The notes beneath the pieces are model-generated. The model worked only from the letters and a program-made list of their open reading frames with translations. It ran no database searches and had not been told where the DNA came from. A stretch of 64,000 nt of DNA from the NCBI GenBank assembly GCA_016192035.1, contig JACPUW010000026.1, positions 16,779 through 80,778 on the forward strand. The letters run 5' to 3'. The position numbers and the translations under genes are program-made. Below, piece by piece: positions 19,647 to 29,586 of the stretch (positions are counted from its first letter, which is position 1; every line of letters starts with the position of its first letter). This stretch comes from Bacteroidota bacterium (lineage in GTDB: Bacteria > Bacteroidota > Bacteroidia > CAILMK01 > JACPUW01).

Positions 19647-20996
19647 CTAATTCATTGGTTTGTAATGTATGCGCCTGGTAATGGTAGCATCCGGGGTGCG
19701 TATTTGGAGCAAGTATATGCCCTCGGCACCCATGTTCATTTCACTGGCGTCTATCTCAAAACGGTTTTGGCCCTGAAGCAATTTCTTCTTACAATCGCGG
19801 TAGGCCTCCCTGCCAAGCAAGTCACGGATTTCTATGCACGAGGTGGTTTCATTTTGGCTCTCTACTTCCACTATTATCTTGTCAAAGAAAGGGTTAGGAT
19901 ATACTTCCACTTTCTCGCCTATGTCAGCTACCGCGATCGTGCCAATGCCGGTACGGAGCAAGTTTTCGTATGATACCAACTCAGACCTAAAGGAAACGAG
20001 GGTGCCCCGCATCCGGGTTACCTGTCCCTTTGAAAACATGGCCGGGCAATAGCGGTAGTCCATGATATTGGTCAAATTGTCGATCCGGTTTTCGTTAGTA
20101 CAAGTCATTTCATTTCTCACACAAGTTCTTATAATTTCTTTCACCTGTGGTATGTCACATATCTTGTCTCCCCCAAACCTACAGTCCACGGTGCTGCAAC
20201 CGCTGGAAGTCCCATCGCTATTCAGCACCGAATTATCGCCTTGAAAAGGGTGCCTAAGTCCAAGCCAATGCCCGGTTTCATGTGACAGGGCATGTCGGTA
20301 AAACCTATCGCCTATGTTCTGACGAAACACGTCGAGCAGTCCCATCACACCGTCTTCGCTCATGCGGGTACTGCCCGATGCAGAATACTCTGGGAGCGTG
20401 GCATGGGCAAGTATTCCCTCTTCCCCTTCTAGTTCCTTTACTATCCAAAAGTTCAGGTACTTGGTGGACGGCCAGTAAGACATATACTTTATCTCATTGT
20501 CCGTGTTTCTGTTGCGGTTATAGGTCAAATCGGTAGAAATGTAATTGATGCCGGTGGTGGGGTTACCATCGGGATCCAACTGTGCGCGGATAAGCTTGAT
20601 ACGCGCATTGCCACGTCTAAAAGTGGCATAGTATGGCTGTATGTCATTTGAATCGGCATTGTTGCGGTTCATGTCGTCATTTATTCTCTGAATCACGGCA
20701 TTGGCAGCGTCCTCCCCAAAAAAACTCGTGTAATTGCCCTCAGTGGTGGGGTGAAAATAGTGAAAGACCACGGGGATATAAAAGGTGCGGCCATCGTCCA
20801 CTTTGCCCAATTGGGATGCGTACTCTACTACCGCTTCGTCAAGTTGTCTTTCAATGGCCTTAAAGGCATCAGGATCCTCCTTGTAGGCTTCTTCATACCG
20901 TTGGTGTGTTTGGCACCAATGGCCTGACACCTGAGCCCCGGCGGGCAAGGCGGCTACAATCAGCACAACCGCAGTAAAAAGTAATGTTCGCATCAT
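19647..20996 (-). CDS. Secreted M43 metalloprotease, copy 3 (short form)
   Basis: This is a shorter M43 paralogue of about 449 aa with a signal peptide starting MMRTLLFTAVVLIVAALPAGA. I moved the start from 21017 to 20996 because the first seven residues of the ORF-track call precede the natural N-region. The zinc site HETGHWLGLRH is at about residue 237, and the Met-turn is in 'TNIMDYRYCPAMFSKGQ'. It lacks the PKD and jelly-roll domains of copies 1 and 2, and the catalytic domain leads straight into a type A T9SS CTD ('EVYPNPFFDKIIVEV', 'GAEGIYLLQIRT'). A terminator follows it. Confidence 0.93.
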   Translation of the reverse strand: MMRTLLFTAVVLIVAALPAGAQVSGHWCQTHQRYEEAYKEDPDAFKAIERQLDEAVVEYASQLGKVDDGRTFYIPVVFHYFHPTTEGNYTSFFGEDAANAVIQRINDDMNRNNADSNDIQPYYATFRRGNARIKLIRAQLDPDGNPTTGINYISTDLTYNRNRNTDNEIKYMSYWPSTKYLNFWIVKELEGEEGILAHATLPEYSASGSTRMSEDGVMGLLDVFRQNIGDRFYRHALSHETGHWLGLRHPFQGDNSVLNSDGTSSGCSTVDCRFGGDKICDIPQVKEIIRTCVRNEMTCTNENRIDNLTNIMDYRYCPAMFSKGQVTRMRGTLVSFRSELVSYENLLRTGIGTIAVADIGEKVEVYPNPFFDKIIVEVESQNETTSCIEIRDLLGREAYRDCKKKLLQGQNRFEIDASEMNMGAEGIYLLQIRTPDATITRRIHYKPMN

Positions 20997-21093
20997 AATG
21001 GATTTTACAGGGTACAAATTAAATTAATGTCAGGCAATATAGCCTTACATGAAAGAAGCTTTGCCTGAACAATACATAAGTGTCGGCTTTTGT

Positions 21094-22494
21094 TCATTCC
21101 TGAGGCAATTCGTGATCTAGGGATGCCATAACCCCTGCCACGGCTGCATCACCGGTCACATTTACCACCGTCCGGCACATATCAAGAATGCGGTCCACGG
21201 GCAGGATTATGGAGATCCACAGCGGATTTAGCCCCACCGACTGGAGCACCATGATCATCATGATGAGTCCGGCACTGGGCACAGCCGATGCGCCTATGGA
21301 AGCCAGTGTGGCAGTAAGCACTATGGTAAGCTGCTGCAAAAGGTCTAACTGGATAAGATGAATCTGGGCCAGATATACCACTGCTACCGCTATGTACAGA
21401 CTGGTGCCATCCATATTGACCGTGGCCCCTATGGGCAATACGAAACTGCCAATACGCGGAGGCACTTTTAACTCATGCTCCACGCACTGCATGGTGACCG
21501 GTAAGGTGGCCGCCGAAGAACTGGTGCTAAATGCCAGCACCTGGGCTTTTTGCATACCCTTGTAAAACCGCTTCAATGTCAATCCCTTAGCCATCCATTT
21601 CACCAACATGGCATACACACCAAACACCTGCAATGCCAAACCCAGCACCACCACTAGGGCATAACTGGTGAGGGAATACAGCACCTCCCCCAAATGTGCG
21701 AGATTGCCCCCGGCCATTTTACCTAATGTGGCGGCCATCAGAGCGAAAACAAAAAACGGTGCCCCGAGCATCACCACGTCCACCATCTTGAGAAAAACGG
21801 CGTTCAAACCGTCCACCAACAGCAATACAGGAGCTGCCTGACCAGGGGAAATAAGCAATAGCACAATGCCAAAGAATAGGGCGAAAAAAATGATCTGAAG
21901 CATTAATCCATTGCTACTGAGAGCCAAAAAAATATTTGAAGGCACCATATCCAGCAGGAATTGCAGCGGGCTGGCATGGCTTCTATCATTCACCGTTTCG
22001 CGCTGTCCAACCACAGGGTCATTTTCCTTGAGTGATTCCAGTGCCGCTTGGCCCTGGGCTAGATACCCGGCATAGGCTGGGTCGGCAGTAAATGAAAGGC
22101 CGTCCAGCACCTCCACCCCTTCGGTCTCATGTGCCCATAGTTCATAGGCTATCCGGTTTTTTATGCGCATCTCCTGGTCCATGGTTTTGCCGGGCCCAAG
22201 CAGGTTCACCAATAACAGCCCAATACACACGGCCATAACCGTGGTTAACAAGTACAATATGAGGGTGCGGATACCCAAACGGCCCAGTCTGCGGATGTCC
22301 TTTAGGTCGGCTATACCCTTAATGATAGAAAACAGAACCAGGGGCAGAGCAATGAGTTTGAGCAAGTTGATAAAAATATCGCCAAATGGGGCTATCCAGT
22401 TCTGGGTTATCCCGTCCATATGCAGGACAGTGGCCAATAGAGCCCAAGCAACCCCCGCCGCCATGCCCAATACAATCTTCCAGTGCAGTGCCAT
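21094..22494 (-). CDS. Dicarboxylate/amino acid:cation symporter (DAACS family)
   Basis: An inner-membrane secondary transporter that couples uptake of C4-dicarboxylates or acidic amino acids to Na+ or H+. The serine-rich re-entrant loop is visible as 'FSTSSSAATLPVT', and the ion/substrate helix as 'LPIGATVNMDGTSLY'. The late motif is 'VDRILDMCRTVVNVTGD', as in GltP/DctA. I start at the ATG at 22494 (MALHWKIVLGMAAGV), which gives a 466-aa protein of normal family length; the ORF-track start adds 16 unlikely residues overlapping the divergent gene. The substrate cannot be assigned from sequence. Confidence 0.93.
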   Translation of the reverse strand: MALHWKIVLGMAAGVAWALLATVLHMDGITQNWIAPFGDIFINLLKLIALPLVLFSIIKGIADLKDIRRLGRLGIRTLILYLLTTVMAVCIGLLLVNLLGPGKTMDQEMRIKNRIAYELWAHETEGVEVLDGLSFTADPAYAGYLAQGQAALESLKENDPVVGQRETVNDRSHASPLQFLLDMVPSNIFLALSSNGLMLQIIFFALFFGIVLLLISPGQAAPVLLLVDGLNAVFLKMVDVVMLGAPFFVFALMAATLGKMAGGNLAHLGEVLYSLTSYALVVVLGLALQVFGVYAMLVKWMAKGLTLKRFYKGMQKAQVLAFSTSSSAATLPVTMQCVEHELKVPPRIGSFVLPIGATVNMDGTSLYIAVAVVYLAQIHLIQLDLLQQLTIVLTATLASIGASAVPSAGLIMMIMVLQSVGLNPLWISIILPVDRILDMCRTVVNVTGDAAVAGVMASLDHELPQE

Positions 22495-22605
22495 AGAATA
22501 ATGAAAGTTAGAAAAATGCAGGCCCAGCAAACCCTTGGGCACGCTGGGCCAAAACTAGGCATTGAATACGTATGCCAAAAGGGTGGTAAAGCCCAACTTT
22601 GTGCC

Positions 22606-23874
22606 ATGCAGTCCGAACTCGCCATAGTACTTGCCTCACTGGCCCTGTCGGCTTTTTTTAGCGGAAGCGAGATTGCTTTTGTGAGCACCAACCGGCTTAG
22701 AATAGAAATCAAAGGCAAAAAGTCTGGGTTTGTGTCATCCCTATTGGCCACTTATGTGAAGAAACCCTCCCATTTTATCACTGCCATGCTCATAGGCAAC
22801 AACATAGTGATGGTGATATATGGCATTTTCTTTTCATCGCTGGTGCTAGGTGCGTGGCAGGCTAACCAATGGCCCGGCCTGGACCAAGCCCTGGTAGTTT
22901 TCCTACTCCAAACCGTGCTTGCATCACTGGTGGTACTGGTAGTGGGTGAGTTTATTCCCAAGGCGCTGTGTTCACTAAGCCCTTTTAAGATACTGAGTTT
23001 CTTTGCGCTGCCCCTTGCTTTTTTTTACTATCCCTTTCAGCCTTTGGTGCTGGGTTTCGTATGGCTGGCCAAATCCATACTCAGAATTTTCAGGGTGAAC
23101 ATAGTAGAAGACAACGAACCGTTTGACCGGGTGGACCTATTTCATATGCTTGACGAAAACCAGGAAAAGGGGCCTGAGGAAATTGATGAAATCAATACTG
23201 AGATATTTAAAAACGCCCTTGAATTTGCCAATACCAAGGTCCGCGACTGCATGGTGCCCAGGCCCGAGGTAGAGGCTATTGAAATAAAAGAAGATATCAA
23301 TGCCCTAAAGGCACTTTTCCTGGAGTCTGGCCGGTCAAAATTGGTGGTGTTTAGGGACAATATAGACAATGTGCTTGGGTATGCCCACAGCATTGACCTT
23401 TTTGCCAATCCGCAAAATATCAAAGACATGATTATCCCCATGCCATTTGTGTCAGAATCCACCCAGGCCAGTGAAGTGCTTAGTACCCTTATTGACCGTC
23501 AGCGCAGTATGGCACAGATAGTTGATGAGTTTGGCGGCACCGCAGGCATAGTGACGGTAGAAGATTTGATTGAAGAGATTTTTGGTGAAATAGACGATGA
23601 GTATGACACCGACGAGTTTACCGAAAAAGAGGTGGACAACGGGGATTTCATATTTTCGGCAAGGCTTGAAATTGAATACCTTAACGAGAAATATAAACTT
23701 GGGCTGCCCGAAGGTGATTATGATACGCTTGGAGGGCTGGTGATAAGTGAGTTGCAGCATATCCCCGAAAGCGGTGAGGTCTTGGAAATTGGCCGGTTCA
23801 AGATTACCATCCTGTCGGTAGAAGGGGCCAAGATCAACGAACTGCACCTGGAACTCATGGATAGGCATGGCTAA
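22606..23874 (+). CDS. CorC/HlyC-type membrane protein (DUF21-CBS-CorC_HlyC), GldE-like
   Basis: An N-terminal DUF21 membrane domain with four hydrophobic segments ('FFSGSEIAFVSTNRL' is its typical first loop) is followed by a CBS pair at about residues 205-330 ('RDCMVPRPEVEAIE', 'DEFGGTAGIVTVEDLIEEI'). A C-terminal CorC_HlyC domain ends the protein. Family members act in Mg2+/Co2+ homeostasis or, for GldE in Flavobacterium, support gliding motility; the sequence alone does not separate these. I start at the ATG at 22606 because the 41 residues before it are non-membrane and overlap the divergent symporter gene. It overlaps the next gene by 8 nt. Confidence 0.9.
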   Translation: MQSELAIVLASLALSAFFSGSEIAFVSTNRLRIEIKGKKSGFVSSLLATYVKKPSHFITAMLIGNNIVMVIYGIFFSSLVLGAWQANQWPGLDQALVVFLLQTVLASLVVLVVGEFIPKALCSLSPFKILSFFALPLAFFYYPFQPLVLGFVWLAKSILRIFRVNIVEDNEPFDRVDLFHMLDENQEKGPEEIDEINTEIFKNALEFANTKVRDCMVPRPEVEAIEIKEDINALKALFLESGRSKLVVFRDNIDNVLGYAHSIDLFANPQNIKDMIIPMPFVSESTQASEVLSTLIDRQRSMAQIVDEFGGTAGIVTVEDLIEEIFGEIDDEYDTDEFTEKEVDNGDFIFSARLEIEYLNEKYKLGLPEGDYDTLGGLVISELQHIPESGEVLEIGRFKITILSVEGAKINELHLELMDRHG

Positions 23875-24574
23875 ACAACCACGGCTATACCTTATACCCA
23901 ACCTTCTCGCTGAATCTCACCCAGATTCAGTATTTCCTCCCCAAAACCTGGCCATAGTGAGGACGCTCAACCACTTTGTGTGCGAGCATGAAAAACCCTT
24001 GCGGATTTTGCTCAAGCTGGCGGGCGTGCACAGCCCATTTGACCACCTTTCCATTTGTGTATATAACCACCATGAGCATGACGCACTTTCCTGCCTAGAG
24101 CCCCTGCGGCTTGGCCATGACCTGGGCCTGGTAACCGATGCGGGATGCCCGGGCATAGCCGACCCCGGCGCTGAACTGGTGGGACTTGCCCATTCCTTAG
24201 GCTTCCCCGTGGTGCCACTCACCGGTCCTTCGTCTATTCTACTCTCCATTATGGCATCGGGGTTTAGCGGCCAGCAGTTCTCTTTTAGGGGCTACATGCC
24301 CACCGATCTGGCCGCCCTGCGCAAGGAAGTGTTGGCACTGGAAAGACGGGCAAACGAACAGGCGGAAACACAGGTATTTATAGAAACACCCTATAGAAAC
24401 CAAAAGATGTTTGAATTCCTGCTAAAACACTTGCGCCCCGAAACCCGCCTTTGCATAGCCATGGACCTAACCGGCCCTGATGAGTGGATTTGTAGCCAGG
24501 AGGTGTGGGCCTGGAAATCGGCAAAAAGGCAGTTAGATAAAAAACCTACTGTGTTTTTGTTAGGCCGTGTATGA
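23867..24574 (+). CDS. RsmI-like SAM-dependent methyltransferase (tetrapyrrole methylase fold)
   Basis: This cytoplasmic methyltransferase belongs to the tetrapyrrole methylase fold family that includes RsmI, the 16S rRNA C1402 ribose 2'-O-methylase. Recognisable blocks are 'LYLIPNLLAE' at the N-terminus, 'LGLVTDAGCPGIADPGAEL', 'VPLTGPSSILLSIMASGF' and 'VFIETPYRNQKMFEFLL'. At 235 aa it is shorter than classical RsmI (about 280) and lacks the C-terminal extension, as in the second RsmI-like gene typical of Bacteroidota. It overlaps the CBS-protein gene and, at its 3' end, the convergent thioesterase. Confidence 0.86.
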   Translation: MAKQPRLYLIPNLLAESHPDSVFPPQNLAIVRTLNHFVCEHEKPLRILLKLAGVHSPFDHLSICVYNHHEHDALSCLEPLRLGHDLGLVTDAGCPGIADPGAELVGLAHSLGFPVVPLTGPSSILLSIMASGFSGQQFSFRGYMPTDLAALRKEVLALERRANEQAETQVFIETPYRNQKMFEFLLKHLRPETRLCIAMDLTGPDEWICSQEVWAWKSAKRQLDKKPTVFLLGRV

Positions 24575-24989
24575 TGGATATAAATGATTTAGGAACAGGG
24601 ATTGAGGTACGCAATCCATAATCAAAACATACCATCCTGGTTTTGGCTATGGCCAGCGGGGCATTTCGTGTTAGGTTGAGCAATTGATAGTACATGTCAA
24701 ATGAAGCATTGCCAAACTCGGCCACAGTCAAGGATATCTCAATAACATCGGCCAGAAAACCTTCCGATTGATAAACTATGGCCACATCACCCTGTATCAG
24801 GCTGGCGCCTTGGCCAACATTGAATTCACTAAGCCCATGAGCACGCAAAAAATCCATCCGGGCTTCTTGTAAATAGACCTGTACCACATGGTTGGCCAAA
24901 TGATTTCCATAGTTCAGGTCGGTTACCCGCACCACGGTTTCAAAGCGGTGCATCACCTGGCCTGGGTACCTCAGTATCACACGTGCCAC
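24546..24989 (-). CDS. Hotdog-fold acyl-CoA thioesterase
   Basis: A 147-aa single hotdog domain of the 4-hydroxybenzoyl-CoA thioesterase/YbgC type. The N-terminal 'RVTDLNYGNHLANHVVQVYL' matches the family's active-site helix region (usually D-x-x-G/N-H-x-N). Start is a GTG at 24989 that overlaps the stop of the upstream secreted-protein gene (TAGTG), indicating translational coupling. Its physiological substrate is unknown. The last 29 bp overlap the convergent methyltransferase gene. Confidence 0.82.
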   Translation of the reverse strand: MARVILRYPGQVMHRFETVVRVTDLNYGNHLANHVVQVYLQEARMDFLRAHGLSEFNVGQGASLIQGDVAIVYQSEGFLADVIEISLTVAEFGNASFDMYYQLLNLTRNAPLAIAKTRMVCFDYGLRTSIPVPKSFISIIHGLTKTQ

Positions 24990-26425
24990 TAGTCAGTAGG
25001 TATAAAATAGTATAACTTGGATTTGCGCAAATAAAAGCAATAGAAGCTTTTGCCATATAGCTGTGCAAAAGCGGGTTGCATGGCAATGGCACCTTTTCTT
25101 GACAAATCATGATAGGTTTTGGCCGCCCGGGCCCAGGCCTTATTGGGCTCGCCCATATACGGCCCCATATTCCCCTCGCTGTCCATCGAAACATATAGGG
25201 TACTTGCCATACACTGGCTATACAAACGCGCAGACTGTAAGAGGCCCGACTGAGACCGGTGTGAAAGGTGGACCGGCGTGGGGCCGCTTTTCCCTAGCAC
25301 CTCACCAGCGGGCAAGGCTATGGTGCTGGCCAACCAGTTGCCATAGCGCTCTAAAGGTTCCACCTCGGTGATGGCGTAGTGGTCAAATGGCCCCTTTTTA
25401 TAGGCTGTTATCCCCATGTATTTCAATGTTTTTTCGCGATGAAAAGCAAATGGCCGGTCGGTGGCCGATACCAATTCACCTGTTTCCCCACGGTTCATTA
25501 AAAAAATCTCTGACTGCGTGTTTGGTGAATACTCATACCCTATGTGGGCAGTGTACGCACTTGTCCCTGTGTGCATATCAAATCTTTGAACCACCGCGCC
25601 TGAGGCACATAAGGCAGCCTGGTATAGATAGTGCCCCCTCACACACGAATTGCTTACTGCCCCTACCGGTGAAAAGGCGCCCAGTTCCATATCCGCCCTG
25701 TACTGGGCCACGGCGTTTGCTTTTCTTTGAACCTGAATAATATAGGTAGAATAATGACCTTCTACCGTGAGGTACAGGTACCGGTGTTGCAGGTAGGCTT
25801 TGTTCCTGGAAATGTTGCAAGTGTGGTAATTTGTCAAATCGCCGTACAGCACCGCCCATTTTTGTACTTGCGGCAGCATGGCCTTGGCTTGTTGTGCAGC
25901 TATCAGCAGCGCAGGCTCTACCCTTATCTCCAGTTTTTGCACTTCCTCACCGGCTACCAATTGCCTGTATTGCAGCTGGTCACTCCCTATTGCCCAGAAT
26001 GCATGGAGGGTATCGGCGTGGGAGAAATAATAAAAGGGGGGATTCATGACATCCCATTCTTTCATGACCAATTGCTTTTTCCATTTACCATTTATGGTGT
26101 TGAGTGCGCAGCACCAAAGCCCTGCTGAGTCCACCCGTTCATAGTATAGGTATATATGGCGGTGATTGGCATTCAGTTCCACCCATTCAGGCCTCAATCC
26201 CAGCCCGCCAAGCCAGGTATTGCCAGAGCTAGCCATATTAAAGTCGGGCCCCATGGTATGGTAAATCAGCATGTTGCCATCTAAAAAGGCACCGTGAAAT
26301 CCATTTTGAAAGGGCAGCAAGTACGCTGCCGCCTGTTTTGATAGGGTAACCGAAATGGCCGCTTCATTATTCTGTGCCATGACAGGTACAGGCGCCCATG
26401 CAGCCCACAACCAAAACGCTGCCAT
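24989..26425 (-). CDS. Secreted protein of unknown function
   Basis: I choose the ATG at 26425 (MAAFWLWAAWAPVPVMAQ) because it begins a signal peptide; the ORF-track start at 26521 lies inside the upstream M4 protease gene. The mature ~460 residues are beta-rich with many aromatic residues, repeated 'YLYLTVEGHY'-like strands and no enzyme motif I recognise. The pattern of strand-turn repeats would suit a beta-propeller, but that is an inference. No T9SS CTD is apparent; the C-terminus is 'KLYYFIPTD'. It follows the M4 protease by 44 bp in the same direction and may be its partner. Confidence 0.7.
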   Translation of the reverse strand: MAAFWLWAAWAPVPVMAQNNEAAISVTLSKQAAAYLLPFQNGFHGAFLDGNMLIYHTMGPDFNMASSGNTWLGGLGLRPEWVELNANHRHIYLYYERVDSAGLWCCALNTINGKWKKQLVMKEWDVMNPPFYYFSHADTLHAFWAIGSDQLQYRQLVAGEEVQKLEIRVEPALLIAAQQAKAMLPQVQKWAVLYGDLTNYHTCNISRNKAYLQHRYLYLTVEGHYSTYIIQVQRKANAVAQYRADMELGAFSPVGAVSNSCVRGHYLYQAALCASGAVVQRFDMHTGTSAYTAHIGYEYSPNTQSEIFLMNRGETGELVSATDRPFAFHREKTLKYMGITAYKKGPFDHYAITEVEPLERYGNWLASTIALPAGEVLGKSGPTPVHLSHRSQSGLLQSARLYSQCMASTLYVSMDSEGNMGPYMGEPNKAWARAAKTYHDLSRKGAIAMQPAFAQLYGKSFYCFYLRKSKLYYFIPTD

Positions 26426-26469
26426 GAACAATCCCGCTGCCCTATTCGCTGGCCTTATTCCCAAGGGCC

Positions 26470-29400
26470 CTAATATTTTACTATTGTGGATCGGTGATGT
26501 TGATTGCCCAACTCCAACCACAACGAATATGGGCCAGGCTGCAAGTGCCCAATGTCAATAGGCTCACCGGGAAATACTTGACCTCTTTTCACTTCCCTTC
26601 CCATTAAGTCAAACAGGCGGTAACCCGACCCTGTGGTCAAGCCAGCTATATGCAGTTGTTGGCTAGCCGGTATAGGATATACGGTAACCGTTTCGATGGC
26701 AGGCGCTTCCTGCAGGCCCACACGGATCCCTACCGTAAACCACCTGGGATTCTGCCTATCTGACAATATTTTCATGGGAATTAAACCCGGCTTTATGGTC
26801 ATCTTGTCCCGTTTGAGTTGGACAAGGTATAGGGCAGGGTCACCGTTTTCGTCCAAATCGGTAATAACCAAGCCCGAATCGGTATTGGTGTAGGACGCAT
26901 GTGCCGGGACCTTGGTCCGTATCACTTCGGTAAGTTCAGCGAGTGTGCCTCCCCTATTCCAGGCTAGCACCGTGTTTATCCCTCTTGCCTTATCATAGGC
27001 ATCATGCACCATCAGGTGAGGTGAATTCTTGGCAAATGAGGGAAACCTCAAGTCCAGGCCACTGCTAAGCTGGGTATAATAATCCACTTGGCTGCCTTGT
27101 ACAAACACATTGCGGGTACTATCCCAAACCCGTAGCTCAGCTATGTTCCATACCCTATGGTCCTGCCCAAGCATATCGGTAAAGTCACAGGCATACTCAA
27201 AAAGCAATTTGGTGCCATAGTGGTCCCACTCCATCACCCCCACATGGACTGCCCTGAGCGGATAGGTCTTACCCTCATGCACCACCTGTGCCTGGGTGTG
27301 AATCACATACTTGTTGGTCAAGCCGGTAACCCTATCGTACACGTGTATGGCCGTGTCAGTAACTGCCATGGAGAGTGCCAGCCTTTCGTCCTTGCGGCTC
27401 ACGGCTACCTGTGCATATCCAGCGCCCAATTCATGGCCCAGGTTGCTCGCCTCCACCTGCTCCCCATAGCTCACCCTCAACACTTCGCCAAGGGCATTTA
27501 CCCCATAAATCAATTGGCCATTATCGGTAATACTGGCATCACTGGTAAGGGTGACCGCATGGTTAAAATCGTCGTCATCCTTGGCCTCCGCCATGCTAAA
27601 GAGCAATAGCTTGGGTTCGGCATTCGCTTCCTTGCTCAGTATGTAGTTTTCCCCAATAAGGGCAGGTAAATCATTGGTTTTTATTGTGTTATTGGCAGTT
27701 TCAATTCCCACCTCGTGGAAGGCATCCTTGATCACGCTATAGTACCCGCTACCTGCCCCATAGCGCATATCGGCAGCCAGGAGCAGGGCATCCTTAAAGT
27801 CATGAAAATTGGCATTGTTGCCCAAGTAATTTGTCACTACGTCAAAAAACAATTCTGAAGCTACCTCCATACCAATTCCCGAACCCTGGTTGGCATTGGC
27901 AAGCAGATAAAAGGCATGGGCCACAATGGTAGAATTGTACTGGGCGGCATCATAGCTGTTCACAAATTCACGCAGGTGGTCGGCGGTATATCCATTGGCC
28001 TGGTTGGTGGCCCAGTTACCTGCACTTGACAACCCATTGTGAGGAGCTATGGCATTTCTCACCAAACCACTCTGGCGTAATTCCTTGTTAATGTTAGCAT
28101 TTTCGCCTATGGTAAAGTTTCCGTCCACCACCATGGCCATTATATCGCATATGGCCTCTATGAGCGCCGCTGTTTGATAAGAGCTGGCCCTGGTAAGCCC
28201 ACTTCCGTGCTCCAGCAGACCATGGGTAAGTTCATGTGCCACTACATCAAGGCTGCGCGAGAGGGGCGATTTAAACAGCGTATTGCCATAGCCAAAAAAA
28301 GCGACCCTACCGTTCCAACTGGCATTTTCCCAACCAATAAAGGGTTTAATAGGGTCTTGAAGACCCACATACATGGTGATATTGCTCCCCTGGTTGTCAT
28401 ACGAACTATAGCTAAACGGAGCCTGGGCCAATTTATCAAAATAGGTGGACGCATGGGCATGGGCTGATACGGCAGCTTTTTCGGCAGTGGTAGTACCAAA
28501 GGTATTGGTGCCCTGCTGTGGGATAAAGGCCTTGTCCAACTCATCGCGGGTCAACCCATCGGCTTGGTAGGTCAGTATGGCCCCTTTTGGGTTGTGTGGC
28601 ATGAGGCTTTCACTGGCCTTGAACATAGGTTTGCCTGCATCTACCATGTAGAATGCATCGCCTATTTTGTACGTACCAATTTCATATTGCCGGCCATCAA
28701 GCCCCGTGCTGTTGCGGGAGGTGCGCGCCCCGTCTATGTAGCATGAAAGCTCTACACACTTGAGCACCTGTAGGCTAGAAGCCGAAACCAGCACCTCCCA
28801 GGTTTCGCTAAAATTGGGACAGTAGCGCACCTGCCAGCACAGGTGTAAATCACCATCATAGGAGTAATACACCAGTTGGGCACTCGGGCCGTCGTACTCA
28901 AGGAGTTTTCGCTGTATGGCGTTGAGATAGTGCGCGCGGGTAAGGCGGTTCACATGGCCGGTTGCTGCAGCTATCCCTTCACCCTGTTGAGTTTCAGCGG
29001 TTTTTGCATTGGCCTTTAGTTTACAGCCCGCTCCGTTCAAACCCCTCAATTGCCCATTGGGTGCGTAGTGTAGCACAATATCAGAACCATAAATGGGGAT
29101 TCCATTCAGGCTTTGGGCAAAGGAATAATGGTGGGAACCAAATGGGCTGGATTTAAGATCTTTGGCAACAAATTCAACCGAACTGCCCGTGAACGCTACC
29201 TGGCTGTTGATAGACCTTAGATATGCCACGGAAGTAGCCTGCTGTTCGGCCAGTGGCACCTTGTACAATGCCCCACCATTGGTAAGGAAAAAATGGGTGC
29301 TTCCGGATAGGTCATTGGTAGTAACCTGATACTGCACCAATCCACCCGAAACAGGGTCGGTACCCAGGTATGATGTGGTGGAAACATGATCGCCCTTTTG

Positions 29401-29490
29401 GGCAAACCCATTGAATACCAGTAAACATCCCTGCCCGATAAGGGCGAAATGCCTACTAATGCTATAAAGGGTGTTGTACGCCAATGCCAA
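26470..29490 (-). CDS. Secreted M4 (thermolysin-like) metalloprotease with T9SS CTD
   Basis: An extracellular zinc endopeptidase of 1006 aa. An FTP-type propeptide ('YSFAQSLNGIPIYGSDIVLHY') precedes an M4 catalytic domain. Its zinc site HELTHGLLEHGSG lies near residue 415, and the third ligand and its block are in 'AALIEAICDIMAMVVDGN', aligning with thermolysin's INEAMSD region. A ~350-residue beta-rich region follows, ending in a type A T9SS CTD ('VYPIPASQQLHIAG', 'RLFDLMGREVKRG', 'LQPGPYSLWLELG'). The propeptide suggests autocatalytic maturation after secretion. Confidence 0.92.
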   Translation of the reverse strand: MALAYNTLYSISRHFALIGQGCLLVFNGFAQKGDHVSTTSYLGTDPVSGGLVQYQVTTNDLSGSTHFFLTNGGALYKVPLAEQQATSVAYLRSINSQVAFTGSSVEFVAKDLKSSPFGSHHYSFAQSLNGIPIYGSDIVLHYAPNGQLRGLNGAGCKLKANAKTAETQQGEGIAAATGHVNRLTRAHYLNAIQRKLLEYDGPSAQLVYYSYDGDLHLCWQVRYCPNFSETWEVLVSASSLQVLKCVELSCYIDGARTSRNSTGLDGRQYEIGTYKIGDAFYMVDAGKPMFKASESLMPHNPKGAILTYQADGLTRDELDKAFIPQQGTNTFGTTTAEKAAVSAHAHASTYFDKLAQAPFSYSSYDNQGSNITMYVGLQDPIKPFIGWENASWNGRVAFFGYGNTLFKSPLSRSLDVVAHELTHGLLEHGSGLTRASSYQTAALIEAICDIMAMVVDGNFTIGENANINKELRQSGLVRNAIAPHNGLSSAGNWATNQANGYTADHLREFVNSYDAAQYNSTIVAHAFYLLANANQGSGIGMEVASELFFDVVTNYLGNNANFHDFKDALLLAADMRYGAGSGYYSVIKDAFHEVGIETANNTIKTNDLPALIGENYILSKEANAEPKLLLFSMAEAKDDDDFNHAVTLTSDASITDNGQLIYGVNALGEVLRVSYGEQVEASNLGHELGAGYAQVAVSRKDERLALSMAVTDTAIHVYDRVTGLTNKYVIHTQAQVVHEGKTYPLRAVHVGVMEWDHYGTKLLFEYACDFTDMLGQDHRVWNIAELRVWDSTRNVFVQGSQVDYYTQLSSGLDLRFPSFAKNSPHLMVHDAYDKARGINTVLAWNRGGTLAELTEVIRTKVPAHASYTNTDSGLVITDLDENGDPALYLVQLKRDKMTIKPGLIPMKILSDRQNPRWFTVGIRVGLQEAPAIETVTVYPIPASQQLHIAGLTTGSGYRLFDLMGREVKRGQVFPGEPIDIGHLQPGPYSLWLELGNQHHRSTIVKY

Positions 29491-29586
29491 AAATGCTCAT
29501 GTAAAATTATACATTTTACCCTCAAACCTTGTTAGCCCCGGCCATCATTTTGGTTTTTGTGGTGAGTGGCCAATGAGTGCTAATGA

